Part shown: positions 32,655 to 42,900 of the stretch, piece by piece
Numbering within the stretch: position 1 is the stretch's first letter
Layout: each line of letters begins with the position of its first letter
Source of the DNA: Gnetum montanum
Lineage: Eukaryota > Streptophyta > Gnetopsida > Gnetales > Gnetaceae
DNA length: 45,891 bases
NCBI GenBank assembly: GCA_015680685.1
Contig: MNCI01027521.1
Span: 87,109 to 132,999, forward strand
Direction: 5' to 3'
Notes under the pieces: generated by a model
What the model was told of the DNA's origin: nothing
The model's database searches: none
What the model saw: only the letters and a program-made list of their open reading frames with translations
Program-made: the position numbers and the translations under genes

Positions 32655-33139
32655 TCAAGCCCTGGTTGCGGCCTTTAGTTGAAGACATCTAGGCAGACTA
32701 CAGGCCAGGCCTTGGGGATCTTGGGAATTTTCTCTGGGAGGGGCTCCTTCATTTGAAGTGGGCTATCCAATCCTTACCTGTAGAAGTAAAATTTTTGTTC
32801 CGAACAGGCCATACTGACCTTCAGACCTGACTGGCCTAGGTGCAATCCCAACAAGAAGCTGGGTAGGACCTGCAAGACGAGGAATAGAACCTTCTAATGC
32901 AACTGCAAGCACTTGACTTGGAAGAGGAAATCTATTGGAAACAAAGATCACGGGTCAGATGGCTCAGGAAGGGTGACAGATAGACAAAATTCTTCTTTGC
33001 TACAGCCAAAACACATGGGTGGAGCCAAAGACACGGGCTGAAGACTAACATGGGAGAGATGGTTGATGATCCAAAGGACATGGCCAGAGAATTGGCATGA
33101 TATTGGGAGACAATTTGGGCAAAGCAGCCCATAGCATCT

Positions 33140-34235
33140 GTGTCTATTCAGGTTCCGCAAGTGCTAGACGAAGAGGATAACGCTAGACTACTAACCCCAT
33201 GTTCCTGGCAAGAGCTAACAACAACGGTTGGGCCCATGCCTAGAGGAAAGGAAGGGCCGGATGGTTGGAGTCTCGAATTCTTCAAAACTTTCCTTGATAT
33301 TGTGGAACCCAACATCTTGGATGTATTCAATCTAATGCTAGCCAAGAAGTAGGTCTGTCGCAAGCTCAACTGCTCCCAAATCGTGTGCATTCCCAAACGT
33401 GCTGATGCTTCCTCTCTGGAACATTTTCGACCCATTGGAGTCTGCAAGGTGCTAATCCATATTTTCTCTAAGATGCTTGTGCAAAGGTTGGCTCCCCTCA
33501 TGCCTAGACTAGTCAAGGATAGTCAAATGGGATTTGCTCAGGGATGAACCCTGCAGGACCAGGTCCTCCTCATGTAGGAGATCTTCCACTCTCTTCATCT
33601 TTCGAAGCTCCCTGGGCTATGCCTCAAATTAGACATCACCAAGGCATATGATACGATTAGCTGGGAAGCGCTTGTTGCCATTATGTGGCAAAAAGGCTTT
33701 GACTTGAGTTTCATCCAGCTCTACATTCACCTGCAATTTTCAGCTGGTTTCTCTTTCGATGTGGGGGGGTGGCTATGGGGACTCTCGTCCCCAAGCAAGG
33801 AATTACGACAAGGGGACCCTCTTTCGCCATTACTTTTCATAATCAATATGGACCTTTTGTGATATTATTGCAAGGCTACAGGCGTAGCAGGCCTGAAAAT
33901 TGTTGGTGTGCAATGTTTGGCTGAACACTATGCAGATGACATGATGTTGCTCAGTTGGGCTAGGGTCCCACAAACGCATGGCATTAACTTGGCACTTACC
34001 TGGATGGCTGCCGAGCTTGACCTGGTAATAAACTGTGCAAAGTCATCTGCGCACCTCCTCAACGTAGACACTCAGGTGAAAGACCGAGTTTGGCAAATCC
34101 TAGGGGTTCCTTCTAGAACAATCTGGGACTCCTACCTAGGCATTCCGTTGTTCCATTGGGGTCGTTGTATGTATTGGTGGACGATTTTGGAAAAACTTGA
34201 GACTCGGATCAAAAACTAGGCAAACCATTTTCTTA
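33140..34235 (+). pseudogene. LINE J reverse transcriptase domain
   Basis: Blocks in order: VLDEEDNARLLTPCSWQELT, GPDGWSLEFFKTFLDIVEPN, CSQIVCIPKRADASSLEHFR (followed by PIGVC), motif A LKLDITKAYDTISWEALVAI, LRQGDPLSPLLFII (the QGDPLSP motif) and the catalytic box AEHYADDMMLL with YADD at 33930-33941. Motif A Asp and both Asp of YADD are intact. Stops interrupt at KK*VCR, QG*TL, LM*EIF and LL*YYC. This is the most complete RT in the window. Confidence 0.9.
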
Positions 34236-34489
34236 CTCATAAAGGGCTACTAGTGCTCACGTTGAGGGTGCTACTTGCAATGACATGTTTCGTGGCCATA
34301 CATCACTTTGTGTGGTTGAGGGGCAAAGGGGGATGCAAATTGCACTTGGCCAATTGGGACTGGATTGTGCACCCTTGAACTGCGGGGGGTTTGGGGATAG
34401 CGAAATTCGAAGACGAACTGACGCTTGGTTAGCAACGTCTATGGCTTCATTTTACCCACCAAAATGAAGAGCCAACCCAGTGGACATGG

Positions 34490-34900
34490 ATCATGAATGC
34501 CAAGTATATTCGATGGCAATCGAGGGCACATGACTCGAGGCCATGGCATACACTTTGCGAGCATGCATTGCAAATGCAGTCGCGAGGGTGGTTGGAATGC
34601 GAGCCGTGTCGCCTATTATCAACCATGTATCCGCCAGTGCCAAGATCGAATCAAACATGGCAAGGGCATTTGCCCGAGAAAATTAAAGTCTTTTTATGAC
34701 TTCTTGAAAGTAATGCATTATTAGTATGGATGAATTTATGAAGGCACAACCTTGATATCGACGCCGCCTGCCCACTATGTGGGAATGCACCCGAGACCAT
34801 CCTGCATTTCGCCTTTCAATGTGTTTACATGTGTGCCACATGGCACGCAACGGGCTGGCCTCCCCCACTGATGCTGTCAGGCAATTCCCAAGCCACCTTG
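34490..34900 (+). pseudogene. LINE J ORF2 C-terminus and zinc finger
   Basis: NAKYIRWQSRAHDSRPWHTL, a conserved plant LINE block, is followed by HLPEKIKVFL and the zinc finger CPLCGNAPETILHFAFQC (34769-34822, Cx2Cx9HFxFxC-like), then TWHATGWP. This is the zf-RVT type that closes canonical plant L1 ORF2. Coding-like sequence carries on beyond it. Confidence 0.85.
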
Positions 34901-34984
34901 CTTTTATGGGTGGTTTCAAAAATTCGCAACCATAAAGTTTTCCAACAACAATTGTTGCAGCAATGAAAAGAAATTGTTGCAGCA

Positions 34985-35338
34985 ATGGCGAATACATTGA
35001 CCTATGAGCCTAATTGTGCAGCATTCCAAGATAATGCTAAGTTATGGGGAATTGTGAAGCATTGCGGCTGGAGCAATGTCCTACCACGGCTGGTGGGAGA
35101 CCTGGCCCTCCCGAACAACGCTTTCTATACCAACTGGTGGGATGACCACACATTTTTCCGAGGTGTCAAAATTATTCTCATGGAACCTATGATTGCCAAA
35201 TGTCTGGAGGCCCAACAGGAGGGCGAAATCATTTTGCCCACTACTCGAGGGCTACAGGATGCTGACATGTTTTTCACTAGGCTAGTGCCACACACACAGA
35301 ATCGGCAAGTGCCCAAATCTGCCTTGCCACCTGTCTAG
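34985..35338 (+). pseudogene. LINE J module X
   Basis: 117 open codons: LTYEPNCAAFQDNAKLWGIV, KHCGWSNVLPRLVGDLALPN, NAFYTNWWDDHTFFRGVKII, LMEPMIAKCLEAQQEGEIIL, then RGLQDADMFFTRLVPH, ending at KSALPPV before a TAG where the other copies continue (..QATKxVDxF). It is predicted to be mostly helical with conserved Trp. It is the most intact copy of this domain and has no recognised catalytic motif. The neighbouring order (zinc finger before it, helix motif and coiled coil after) is the same in B, I and K. Confidence 0.7.
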
Positions 35339-35379
35339 GCTCAGGCTACTAAGCAGGTGGACCAGTTTTTGTACAGTCT

Positions 35380-36400
35380 AGAAATGGGTCCAAGCTCCAG
35401 GGCATCCACTTTGCGATTCTCAAATGTCTTAAGCTAGGGATTAGAGTAAATATGCCTTGCTTCTTCCTAGTTGTTTTACAATAGTAGAAAAGGGGGCACC
35501 ATTCTAGGCTTATTTTGGCCTTTTGGAGGGGGGCAACAGGGGTGCGGCCACAAGCAGGGCCGAGACCGAGTCCTAACCCCTCGGGGTCATCCTCGCCTAG
35601 GCCCTCCCAATCGGATCTACCTGGGCCATCAGAGATTGGGCCTGCAGTGGTTTATTCCCGAAAGCAGGTTGGCCACCGAGAGTCAAGTGCTTCCAACCCT
35701 ATGGCAATGTCGAATGTGTCTCCGCAAACAGCGTCAAGACGTGAGGTTTTATGGGATGAGGAGTTGCACCAGGTGGCAGCAGAGGCAGCAACCGTTGCTC
35801 ATGCTGAAGAAAGGCATGACTAGGAAGCCAAGTGGGACGAAGCCCTTGCGCACACATAAGCTAAACAGAAGACCCATTTCCAGGAACGGGAGCAGGAGCT
35901 ACTTCAATAGCAAACTTTGTTGGCAGAGGCTGCCCAAGCCTGACTAGCTAGCAGCTCCACACCTAGATCCGGGAGGAGCTATTGCAGGAGGAGGCTACTT
36001 GCAAAGAGCGTGAGAGGACGGAGTGGGCACAACAAGAACGAGAATAGGATGAGAAAAGACAAAGTCAGAGGCAGTTGGACTGGGCACACGAGCAGAGCAC
36101 GTGCCAATGGCTTCAAGAGGGGCGTTGTCTGTACATTGTTCTAGGCATAAACTACGACTACTCGTGGGGGGTGCTCTGATGACACATCTGTCGGACATTC
36201 ACCCATTTCCACTCGGATGGGGGGATGTCGATTGAAGAGCAGAGTCGGCAAGAGGCTGCCATGCAAGCAATTCAGCAGGCCGCCAATTTTGTAGATTCCA
36301 AATTGCACCGTAACATGTTGAATATTCTCCATGCCCTCAAGTGCCCACATTGCGCATGTTATAGACTACAAACACATCCGTAGTGCCAGGTTGTGGTCCC
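35380..36400 (+). pseudogene. LINE J helix motif, coiled coil and C-terminal motif
   Basis: After module X: RASTLRFSNVLSLGLE and a membrane-like CFF segment corresponding to GIRVNLPHFFLAGLQQQNRG in copy K. Then a Pro/Ser-rich stretch, a Glu/Gln/Ala-rich coiled coil (about 35700-36100), then WLQEGRCLYIVLGINYDYSW, HICRTFTHFHSDGGMSIEEQ, and FVDSKLHRNMLNILHALKCP ending in a CPHCAC cluster (about 36110-36365). The same order, with the same anchor residues, is seen in copies B, E, F, G, H and K. Function unknown. Confidence 0.65.
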
Positions 36401-36964
36401 CGTTATTCCCCAACTAGTTGATTTGGCCTTTTTGTGCTATGATTTTATGATGTAAGTCTTTGCTATTTGTTTTTGNCCCCCCCCCCCCAAAACCCTTGAT
36501 CATGGGATCATCCGTGTTAGCCACCTTTGGTGACCCGATTTTGTATTTTACTTTCTAGTAATATCATCCCGAACATTCTCTCAAAAAAAATACATTGTAC
36601 AATGTGATGAATAAATAGATTGTTCATCAAGGTTGCCAACGGCCTGTATGATACAATTATTGAGGTGAAGAAAATGTTTATTCTTTTTCATTTTATGTCC
36701 ATCATAACAACTGTTACACAAATTCTACAATCATACCATGTTATAACGTGATTTCATTCAAGCCAATAGCTGACATCAGCACATTTCTACTCTAGCATGA
36801 ACTTTCCTACAAGCCTTTAATTCACTACCAAAGAAAACAAAATCTCACGAGGACTTTGTTTTGAACAATTATTAAACATTCAAGAAAAAGTATTTTCTCC
36901 AGTAACATGAAAAAGGTCTAAAAAGCTTTATAAATGCAAAAGTTAGAAAAACATTGGGAAACGG

Positions 36965-37560
36965 TAATAACCATCATCATCGTAGCTTTGTCCCAACAAA
37001 ATAGGATCAGCTACATGAGTTCTTTCTCGCCATTCACCTCTATGAATGGTTTTTTTAATTGTTTTTACGCATATCTTCTTTGGTCTTCCTTTTAGTGACT
37101 TTCCTGGAATAGTGATGAAGCAACCTTTTTTTTGTCAGCTCATTCTTTTTATCTTCTTTGCACATGTCCACACCATCTAAGCCGCCATTCTTGTAGCTTA
37201 TCTAAAATAGAAGGCACTACAAGTCCTCCTCTAATATTTGTATTATGCAACTTATCTCTTCTAGTAACATTTAACATCCATCTATGCATTTACATTTTTG
37301 CCACACTAATTTGTTGTTCATGCCTCTTTCTGTACTACTCAGTATTCAACACAATATAAAATAACAGGCCTAATTGTTGTCATGTAAAATTTCTCATTCA
37401 ATTTTATTGGTATTCTTTTATGACATAGAACACCATTAGCCTATTTCCATTTTGACCATTAAGCCTCAATTCTATTTCTTATATCTTTATCAATTTCACC
37501 ATATGATTGGAGGATTGATTCTTAGTAGCCAAATTGTTTGCAATGAAGAACTTTTTGGCC
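36965..37560 (-). mobile_element. RTE-clade LINE remnant (end of RT and C-terminus)
   Basis: Different from the L1-like family. Minus-strand frames give, with shifts, a YLGSIL-like block (GY*ESILQSYGEIDKD), NRIEA, GVLCHKRIPIKLNEKFYMTT followed by IRPVILYCVEY, HEQQISVAKM, RRDKLHNTNIRGGL, KLQEWRLRWCGHVQRR, and the typical end GEWRERTHVADPILLGQSYD plus DDGYY. These match the RT thumb and C-terminus of plant RTE elements (YLGSI..dGei..di..Ri..gw, RLRWFGHVQRRP, W..r.h.aDP..lGqg.dddd). It is decayed by stops and shifts. It lies between the 3' ends of LINEs J and K, and K may have been inserted into it. Confidence 0.85.
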
Positions 37561-37588
37561 TTGAATTGTCACTTCTATTTCACAATTG

Positions 37589-40500
37589 TTTTTTTTCCCC
37601 CAAGAGAATGTTCGGGATAATATTACTAGAAAGTAAAATACAAAAGACAGTACAATTTTGAGACACCAGCAATGGCCCACATGGGAGATCTCAAGCTCCA
37701 ACAACTATAAACCAAGAAACCAAGGGAGGGGAGGACCCCCAAAAACCAAAACTAGAAAAAGGGCCGAGGTGGGGAGGCATCCCCCAAGAGAAGTGGGGAG
37801 GAGGGGTGGGAGGGGCAGGGGGCTGTTGCCAAACAACAAAACCAAACAGCCAAGAATTACAACAACAACAACCACATCACAAAAGGCCAGATCCACCAAC
37901 CGGGGGATAGTGGGAACCACAACCAGGCTACAGGTGTCGCCAATTTATGACATATGCAGTGCGAGCACTTGAGGGCGTGGAGAATATCCAATGTGTTACG
38001 GTGCAATTCAGAATCCACAAAACAGGCGACCTTTTGAATAGCTTGCATAGCTGGCTCTCGCCGATTCCGGTCCTCAACCAACACCCCCCTAGTCTAGGTG
38101 GAAATGTGCAAACGTCCGACATATGTGTCGCAAAAGCACCCCCCACAAGCAGTTGTAGTTGATGCCCAAGACAATGTACAGACAACACCCTTCCCGATGC
38201 CATCTACCTTTCTTCATCCTATTCATGCTCCTGTTGCACCCACTTAGCCTCCTCACGCTCTCTACGAGTAGCCTCTTCCTAAAGCAACTCCTCTTGAATT
38301 TGGGCACGGATCTCGTCAGCTAGCTAGGCTTGGGCAGCCTCTACCAGTAAGGTTTGCTACCGGAACAACTCCTGCTCCAGCTCCCGGAAACGGGTCTCCA
38401 ACTCAACCTGTTCGTGTGCGAGGGCTTTGTCCCACCTGGCTTCCCATTCACGTCATTCTTCAGCACAAGCAGTGGCCACAGCCTTCGCTGCCATGCAATG
38501 CAACTCATCCTGTAAAGCCTCGCGATCCGACGTCAACTAAGGGGATGCGTCTACTACCACCATGGCCATGGGGTTGGAGGCACTCAGCTCCCGATGGCCA
38601 CCCCTCTTCTGGGAATAAACCACCACAGGCCCAAACCCCAACGGCCCAAGCAAATCTAAACAGGAAGGTCCATGCGATGATGACCCCGAGGGGTGGGGAC
38701 CCGCTCCCAGCCCCACCTGTAGCCGCACCCCCATCGCCCCTAACCACAGGGCCAAAATAAGCCCAGAATGGCACCCCCTATTCTGTTGTTGTAAACCAGC
38801 TAGAAAAAAGTGAGGCAAATTAACCCTAATCCCCAACTTCAAGCATTTGAGAAATGCAAAGTGGATGCCCTAGAGCTTGGACCCCTTTCCAGATTGTACG
38901 AAAAACCGGTCCACCAACTTAGCAACTTGAGCCCAAATAGGTGGCAAGGCGGATTTGGACACCTATCTACTCTGCATACGTGGCACCGGCCCCGTGAAAA
39001 ACAAGTCAACATCCTATGGCCCCCAAGTAGTGGGCAAGACGACTTTGCCCTCCTCCTAGCGCCCCAAACATTTGGCAATCATGGATTCCATGATAATAAT
39101 TTTGATACCTCGAAAAAATGTGTAGTCCTCCCGCTAATTGGTATAGAATGTGTCGTCCGAGAGGGCTGGGTCACCCACCAGACACGGCAAGACATTACTC
39201 CAACCGCAACACTCCACCATTCCCCATAACTCTGCATTGTCCTGGAACACTACATAGTCAGGCTCATAGGTCGGTGTAACCCCCATTACTGCACCAATTT
39301 CTTTCCACGCAACCACGACCCGTGAAACCACCTGCATAGGGGGGGCAACCAATGCTATTGGAACACTTTACGGTTGCAGATTTTCCACACCACGCATAAA
39401 AGCAAGGTGGCTTAGACATTACCAGACAATGTTATCGGGGGAGGCCAGCTCGTCGCATGCCACGTGGTGCGCATGTACACACATTGGAAGGCGAAGTGCG
39501 GGATGGTCTTGGGCACAATTCCACATGGCAGGCAAGTGTCGTCAATATCAAGGTCGTGCCTTCGTAAATTCATCCGTAATGGTACTGTATTACTTTCTAG
39601 CAACCACATAAAGACTTTAATTTTCTTGGGTAGACATCCCTACCATATCTAATTCCATCCTAACACAGACAAATACATGGTCGATAGCAGACAGCACAGC
39701 TCGCATTCCAACCACCCCCACAACTGCATTTGCAATGCATGGCTACAAAGTGTATGCCAAGGCCTCGAGTCATGCGCTCCCGACTACCACCAAACGTACT
39801 TGGCATTCATGATCCTGATCCATCAATTTGGCGGGTGAAAGAAAGCAGTAGTCGTTGCTGACCGAGCGTCCATTCGTCTTCAAATTAAGAAATCCCCAAA
39901 CCCCCCCGTAGATCAAGAACGCACAATCTAGCCCCAACTGGCCAGGTGCAACTTGCACCCCCCTCTACCCCCCTACCACACAAAGTGATGAATAAGCTTG
40001 TCTATAGCCTAAGTTATTGCACACGAGGGTAGCGATAGCGGCCACGAAATGGGTCATTGCCACCAGCACCAACCGCCCTTTACGAGTAAGAAAATGGTTC
40101 GCCCAGTTTCCGATCTAGGTCTCAATTTTTTTCTAAAATCACCCCCCAGGATATACAACAACCCCAATGGAACAGCGGTATGCCCAAGTAGGAGTCCCAA
40201 ATGATTCCAGAGGAAACTCCTAGGATCTATGAAACCCAGTCTTTCACCTGAGCATCCACATTCAGGAAATGGGCCATTGACTTTGCTCGGTTGATCACCA
40301 AGCCAAGCTCGGCAATCATCCAAGTAAGTGCCAAATTAATGCCACATGCTTGTGGGACCCTAGCTCAACTGAGCAACATTGTGTCATCAGCGTAATGCTC
40401 AACCAAACATTCCACCCCAACAATTTTCAGGCCACCTATGCCCACAGCCTTGCAATAATATCGCAGAAGGTCCATACCAATAATAAAAAGTAACAGCGAA

Positions 40501-41160
40501 AGTGGGTCCCCCTACCGTAATCTCCTACCTGGAGACGAGAGTCCCCATAACCTCCCCCCACTCCACATCGAAGGAGAAGCCAGCTGAAGATTGCAGGTGA
40601 ATGCAGAGCTGAATAAACCTTGGGTCAAAGCCTTTTTACTGCATAATGGCAGCAAGTGCCTCCTCCTAGCTAATTGTATCATGGGCCTTGGTGATGTCTA
40701 ATTTGAGGCATAGCCCAAGGAACTTTGAAAGATGAAGAGAGTGGAAGATCTACTACATTAGGAGGACATGGTCCTACAGGGTTCGACCTTGCACAAGCCC
40801 CATCTGATTAACCCCGACCAGTTTGGGCATGAGGGGAGCTAACTTGCACACAATCATCTTAGAGAAAATACAAATTAGCACGTTGCAGACCCCAATGGGT
40901 CAGAAATGTTCCAGGGAGGACACATCGGCATGCTTGGGAATGCACACAATTCGGGAGTAGTTAAGCTCTCGACAGACCTACTTCTTGGCCAGCATTAGAT
41001 TGAAGGCGTCCAAGATGTTGGGTCCCACAATATCAAGGAAAGTTTTGAAGAGTTTGAGACTCCAACCATCTGGCCCAAGCGCTTTCCCTCCAAGCATGGT
41101 TCCAACCGTTGTTATTAGTTCTTGCAAAGAGAATGGGATCAGCATTACACCCCTTCCTCG
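37589..41160 (-). mobile_element. LINE copy K: RT-to-3'-end copy, inverted relative to J
   Basis: Minus strand. It starts within RT near 41160 (GKALGPDGWSLKLFKTFLDI) and continues to VEHYADDTMLLS (about 40385-40420), the zinc finger (HDLDIDDTCLPCGIVPKTIP, minus frame 39412-39609), module X (39134-39352), helix motif GIRVNLPHFFLAGLQQQNRG (38842), coiled coil (about 38200-38560), C-terminal motif (38085-38160, HICRTFAHFHLD) and the 3' UTR to a poly-A at 37589-37596. It shares with J two TAG stops (KK*VCR and the LM*-EIF site) but has intact codons where J has TGA. Confidence 0.88.
39100..39352 (-). pseudogene. LINE K module X
   Basis: The open frame reads MGVTPTYEPDYVVFQDNAEL, WGMVECCGWSNVLPCLVGDP and ALSDDTFYTN, then continues after a stop toward 39100 (TFF-type block). 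Nearly co-linear with copy J at the protein level; MGVTPTxxP links it to copy B (MGVTPTFKP), showing that the module's N-terminal edge is also conserved. Confidence 0.65.
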
Positions 41161-41335
41161 ATTTCCTGATTTCAGTTTTGAGGGTTCCCCACCCCACACC
41201 CCCTCCTATTTTACAGTTGTTGGAGCTTGAGATCTCCCGTGTGGGCTTGAGATCTCCCAGCGGTGGCCCAAATTTGTACTCTCTTTTGTATTTTACTTTC
41301 TAGTAATATGATCCCGAACATTCTCTGAAAAACAA
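41160..41335 (+). mobile_element. LINE copy L: 3'-UTR piece, head-to-head with K
   Basis: Plus strand. gttgttggagcttgagatct followed by cccgtgtggg, then tcttttgtattttactttct / agtaatatgatcccgaacat plus tctctgaaaaac. This is the same terminal ~110 bp as in the K 3' UTR (37604-37710, reversed), so K is bracketed by inverted copies of its own 3' end. The 13-bp block cttgagatctccc is duplicated inside L. Confidence 0.85.
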
Positions 41336-42064
41336 ATAGTCACATATAGAATCTGCCCTTTGTCTGCTTCTCTTTTTTTCTAAGAGATATTAGAGACTGT
41401 TCATTCTCTGTTTTAACCTGAGAATAGAAAGAACTATTACTATTAATATTATTTTTTCACATGGTTGGTAATTTATTTCCCAAGATTTTTCTGTCCAATT
41501 TAAGATATTCCATAAACTAAAATTTGCTTTATGCTGAAAAAGAATATTCTGAATTCCCAACTCTCATAAGTGGTGTTGATGATTAGAATTTCAGATTTGC
41601 TCTAGGCCCTTATTTTTCCCTATACTCAGATTTGATTGCCAAAAATTTAGGCTCTACTTTCAAACTTTGTTTGCCAAATTTAGGATGCCTGAAAATTGGA
41701 GAAAACTTCGTTAAATTTGTCATGAGAAGCAAACCTAACTGTTGTAACTCTCTCCATTGTATAATGTGAGCTAGTTCTAATGTGGCATTTAAAACATATT
41801 TGAGATGCACAGTTACTTCAATTGTATGATGAGAATATTGGACCTCGGAAGTCTGGAAGTCTTCTTGGAGTAAGCCTTTTATTGCATAATTAATGGTTTG
41901 TACATTTTTTCATAGTTAAATTTTCCTTTCATGAAAAGTAAAATAATATTTATTTATTCTTGCTTTAATATGCTAACCCCATTTATTTATCAACAAATAT
42001 ATTCTTTTATTTGTCCAAAGAAAAGAAAGAAAATGTGTGTGATTATATATGTTTATTTATTTTC
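41336..42064. other. ABCA intron sequence, no gene
   Basis: AT-rich sequence with no exon, LINE block or RNA gene seen. Confidence 0.65.
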
Positions 42065-42900
42065 TATAAAACAAAGCCACATGAATTATGATTAGAAGCC
42101 TCTAAGCCCTAGGATAAGCCATCCACCCTCACTGTGGGAATGAAACATCACACTGCATAGGCATTGTGTAATGCATGTTGTATTTCCTAAAGATCATCAA
42201 CTAATCATATTAATAATAATGTATTCATCCCCATACCTTGAATGGATAAGTTGCGTTATTCATTTAATTTACATACACCCTCCCTGAATGTAGAGATGAA
42301 CACTACTATCGAACCCTCCTTGTACATATGCTTACTTCAGCTTAATATCTTGAGCCATTGATCCCAAGGGGGTTGAGTTCCATAACACCGAAAGGTTTTC
42401 AATAATGCAAGAGCTATTCATAAGTGTGTACCCACCTCACATACGATCCCATGTCACCTATGTTCAGGGTATATCAAGGTGTAGCCCAAAATGATGGTTG
42501 AGCCAAGCCTTGTTTCTGTAGTTTAGAACCTGAAGATAACCTAACTCACAACTGAATGGTGACCAAATTCTTCGAATTGGATGACCCTCAACGTGGGAAT
42601 CCAACATCACATTGCATAGGAAAAGTTGGTGAAACCTATATATTTTTTATTCCCAGCCACTATTTGAAGCCTATTATAAATTAAATGATCTTGTCTGATA
42701 GAAACGTAGTGGAAGATTACAAGTACATTCAACCACATTCATTGGTGTTGTTTGTAAAACAAAACTTGAAACAAACAGTCATATAAATGTTTAATGTTTT
42801 CTAGCTTCCTAAGTGATGGGAAGTGTTAGCCAACAACCTTGGCTATGCTAGTTCTTAAGGTATCATAGTACTACTAAAGATAGACTATATGAAATTGGCA
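42065..42900 (+). repeat. R1 repeat, copy 3
   Basis: Third copy of R1, about 23 kb from copy 2 and in the same orientation: atgaattatgattagaagcc, ccctaggataagcc, ataccttgaatggataagtt, cttcagcttaatatcttgag, aaggttttcaataatgcaag, tgtagcccaaaatgatggtt, cctatatattttttattccc and accacattcattggtgttgt. Noncoding. Confidence 0.82.

Larger units (their letters stand above)
32655..36590 (+). mobile_element. LINE copy J: longest RT-to-3'-end copy
   Basis: Antisense to the ABCA gene. It begins between EN and RT (homology to copy D starts near ttcaagccctggttgcggcc) and continues through RT, zinc finger, module X, helix motif, coiled coil, C-terminal motif and the 3' UTR ending cccgaacattctctc plus 8 A. 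It is the best copy for reading the family's order of domains. About a dozen in-frame stops, mainly TAG and TGA, show it is dead. One N precedes a poly-C run at 36477. No convincing target-site duplication was found. Confidence 0.9.

Noticed and set aside
32655-32680. TTGTA near both ends of LINE J as a target-site duplication.
   Set aside because: Only five bases match; too short in AT-rich sequence to support.
32778-32931. An apparent ABCA exon on the minus strand with AG/GT borders, open frame and phase-0 donor (ends GTKILLLQ before GTAAGG).
   Set aside because: The same stretch on the plus strand is homologous to LINE D sequence ahead of RT (LDLEEE.YxKQRSRxRWL). It is antisense LINE J, and the flanking exons join perfectly without it.
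37589-41335. K plus L as one LINE with 5' inversion by twin priming.
   Set aside because: Twin priming gives non-overlapping inverted parts of one copy; here both ends carry the same 3' UTR, so another mechanism or two insertions are needed.
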